NCBI GenBank assembly: GCA_003446335.1
Contig: DMAZ01000098.1
Location: 1 to 7,477 of the forward strand
Length of the DNA stretch: 7,477 nt
Direction of reading: 5' to 3'
DNA from: Lachnospiraceae bacterium
GTDB lineage: Bacteria; Bacillota_A; Clostridia; Lachnospirales; Lachnospiraceae
Position numbers and translations under genes: made by a program. The notes beneath the pieces are model-generated. The model saw only the letters and a list, made by a program, of their open reading frames with translations, was not told the DNA's origin and searched no databases. Numbering within the stretch: position 1 is the first letter of the stretch; each line of letters begins with the position of its first letter. Shown one piece after another: positions 5,949 through 7,477 of the stretch.

Positions 5949-6532
5949 CACAGGAAGAAAAATTAAGCAAATTTTATGATGTCTCTCTTGAGAGCGCAAA
6001 GCAGGAAAGGGAACGGATCCTCGAGGATTACCGCATGAACCTGAAAGCTGAATACGAAGCGCACGTCAGCGAGAAAAAAGCTGCCGCCGCGGAGCGCGTG
6101 AAAGCGGAGACCGCCTCTCTGCGCAGAGAGCACAGGCGGGAACTGAGGGACAGGCAGAACGGGATCCGACGGAAGATCGCCGGAAGGCAGGAAGAGGTGA
6201 AGGAAGAGATTTTTGCAAATGCAGCCGGCAAGATCGAGTCCTTCCGCAAAACGCCGGAGTACCATACCTGGCTCTTCAGAAAAGTAAAGGCTGCAAAGCG
6301 TTTTGCCGGGGAAGAGGAGATCAGGATTTTCGTCGATCCCGCCGACGCCACGTATATGGATGAGATCGAGGCGGTCAGCGGAATCAGACCGGACGTCTCC
6401 GAAGAGTCTTTCGGAGGAGGTATCCGCGCGTTGCTCCCCGGCAGGAAGATCCTGATCGACAACTCCTTCGACACGCTCATCGCGGAGGAGAGGGAGAATT
6501 TCAAATTTGACGGAGGGAATCTGAATGGCTGA
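5945..6532 (+). CDS. V/A-type ATPase subunit E (peripheral stalk)
   Basis: The product has 195 residues, normal for this subunit. Residues 1 to about 95 form one long charged helix rich in Glu, Arg, Lys and Ala, the coiled-coil partner of G/H. The rest is a mixed globular domain that caps the head, including the conserved FGGGIRALLPGRKILIDNSF (about 157-176) and then ending in a helix with LIAEER. In this family E plus G/H forms the stator that resists rotation. The start ATG overlaps the stop of F (ATGA), and AGGA at 5933-5936 within F serves as a ribosome site, so F and E are probably translationally coupled. The 3' end overlaps the start of A by eight bases. Confidence 0.92.
   Translation: MTQEEKLSKFYDVSLESAKQERERILEDYRMNLKAEYEAHVSEKKAAAAERVKAETASLRREHRRELRDRQNGIRRKIAGRQEEVKEEIFANAAGKIESFRKTPEYHTWLFRKVKAAKRFAGEEEIRIFVDPADATYMDEIEAVSGIRPDVSEESFGGGIRALLPGRKILIDNSFDTLIAEERENFKFDGGNLNG
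6512..6516 (+). promoter_or_regulatory. Ribosome binding site of subunit A inside the E gene
   Basis: GGAGG at 6512-6516 lies within the last codons of E and eight bases before ATG 6525, fixing the start of the catalytic subunit. Together with the eight-base overlap it supports coupled translation of E and A. Confidence 0.75.
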
Positions 6533-7477
6533 GAAGACAGGTGTTATTTACGGTATTAACGGCCCCGTCATTTATCTGAAGAACGCTCCCGGCTTCAAGA
6601 TGGCCGAGATGGTGTATGTCGGTGAGGAGAATCTGGTCGGTGAAGTCATTTCCCTGTCCGGTGATATGACGACGATCCAGGTCTATGAGGAGACCGGCGG
6701 CATGAAGCCGGGCGAGATCGTACGCGGCACAGGTGACGCGATGTCCATCACGCTGGGCCCCGGCATTCTCAATAACATCTTCGACGGCATCGAGAGACCG
6801 CTTTCCGAGATTGCCAGGGAGTCGGGAAAATATATTGCCCGCGGTGTGCAGGTGAGCTCTCTGGATGAATCGAGAAAATGGAAGGTCACTGTGAAAGTAA
6901 AGCCCGGTGACGAGATTACCGGAGGATGTGTCATAGCGGAATGTCCGGAGACCGCCTCCATTACACACAGATCCATGATGACGCCGCTGATCGGGAAGGC
7001 TGTCGTAAAGTCGGTCGCTCCGGACGGAAATTATACGATTACAGATCCGATCGTGACGGTGACTCTTCCGGACGGAAGTGAGAGGGAACTTACGCTCGCA
7101 CAGAAGTGGCCGATCCGCGTTCCGCGGCCCACTGCGAAGCGCATGCCGGCCTCCATGCCGCTCATCACCGGACAGCGTGTCCTGGATACGATCTTCCCGA
7201 TCGCCCGCGGCGGCACAGCAGCCATCCCGGGAGGTTTCGGGACCGGTAAGACCATGACACAGCACGCCATCGCGAAGTTTTCCGATGCCAATGTCATTAT
7301 TTATATCGGCTGCGGCGAGCGGGGCAATGAGATGACGGAAGTCCTCGAGGACTTTTCCAAACTGGAAGACCCGAAGACGGGCAACAAGCTGATGGCCCGT
7401 ACGACGCTCATCGCCAACACATCCAATATGCCGGTCGCTGCCCGTGAAGCATCCATTTACACAGGTATTACGCTGGC
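6525..7477 (+). CDS. V/A-type ATPase catalytic subunit A (N-terminal part, cut by window end)
   Basis: The first 317 codons are present; the full protein in this family is about 590 residues, so roughly the last half lies outside. Residues of about 4-70 form the N-terminal beta barrel (GVIYGINGPVI to GEIVRGTGDAMS). About 75-200 includes the bulge domain that distinguishes A from the F-type beta subunit. The P-loop is residues 236-243, GGFGTGKT, with Lys242 contacting the phosphates. GCGERGNEM follows, supplying the catalytic Glu265 and Arg266. The spacing between these residues equals that in Enterococcus NtpA (K238, E261, R262). The second P-loop residue is Gly where NtpA has Pro. Subunit A hydrolyses or makes ATP at its interface with B. 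No start is visible for B, which should follow. The reading frame is unbroken. Confidence 0.97.
   Translation, partial: MAEKTGVIYGINGPVIYLKNAPGFKMAEMVYVGEENLVGEVISLSGDMTTIQVYEETGGMKPGEIVRGTGDAMSITLGPGILNNIFDGIERPLSEIARESGKYIARGVQVSSLDESRKWKVTVKVKPGDEITGGCVIAECPETASITHRSMMTPLIGKAVVKSVAPDGNYTITDPIVTVTLPDGSERELTLAQKWPIRVPRPTAKRMPASMPLITGQRVLDTIFPIARGGTAAIPGGFGTGKTMTQHAIAKFSDANVIIYIGCGERGNEMTEVLEDFSKLEDPKTGNKLMARTTLIANTSNMPVAAREASIYTGITL

Noticed and set aside
6501..7265. Minus-strand open frame of 254 codons opposite subunits E and A
   Set aside because: It is antisense to conserved subunit A, has no recognisable motif, and is a shadow of codon bias.

Overview
The window is chromosomal DNA from a bacterium, most likely a low-GC-lineage Firmicute of the class Clostridia (Lachnospiraceae-like). 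This rests on a lipoprotein foldase of PrsA/SurA type, strong AGGAGG-type ribosome binding sites, and a rotary ATPase of the V/A type instead of the F type. Base composition looks moderate for such a genome, and codon use appears uniform along the window. I see no sign of recent transfer: no mobile element, CRISPR array, tRNA or rRNA. All supported genes are on the + strand.

Layout. Positions 1-78 hold the last 25 codons of an unidentified gene. Positions 127-1416 encode a secreted lipoprotein resembling PrsA/SurA foldases. Its parvulin-like region lacks the expected histidines, and it ends in a long acidic Asp/Glu/Ser/Ala tail. A clear bidirectional intrinsic terminator (1424-1452) closes this unit. 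A short non-coding stretch follows, with a good promoter candidate (1517-1544). From 1582 to the right edge runs one V/A-type H+/Na+-ATPase operon in the order G/H (1582-1896), C (1934-2980), I (3068-5041), K (5082-5522), F (5640-5948), E (5945-6532) and A (6525, cut by the window end). The catalytic partner B, the central rotor D and any further genes should lie downstream.

How the genes work together. E and G/H form the peripheral stalk that holds the A3B3 head against the membrane. I is the membrane stator carrying the essential arginines, and K forms the rotating membrane ring with the ion-binding glutamate. C couples the ring to the central shaft (D, F), and A carries the catalytic P-loop. 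F/E and E/A overlap, so their translation is probably coupled. C/I and K/F are separated by 87 and 117 bases, each holding RNA hairpin potential, which could set subunit ratios.

The region is mostly an ordinary housekeeping operon, and I find no convincing novel system. The points most worth checking are the K subunit, whose first hairpin is unlike the classical duplicated proteolipid and ends in a signal-peptidase-like site; the histidine-less foldase with its repeated acidic motif; and the two intercistronic hairpin regions.
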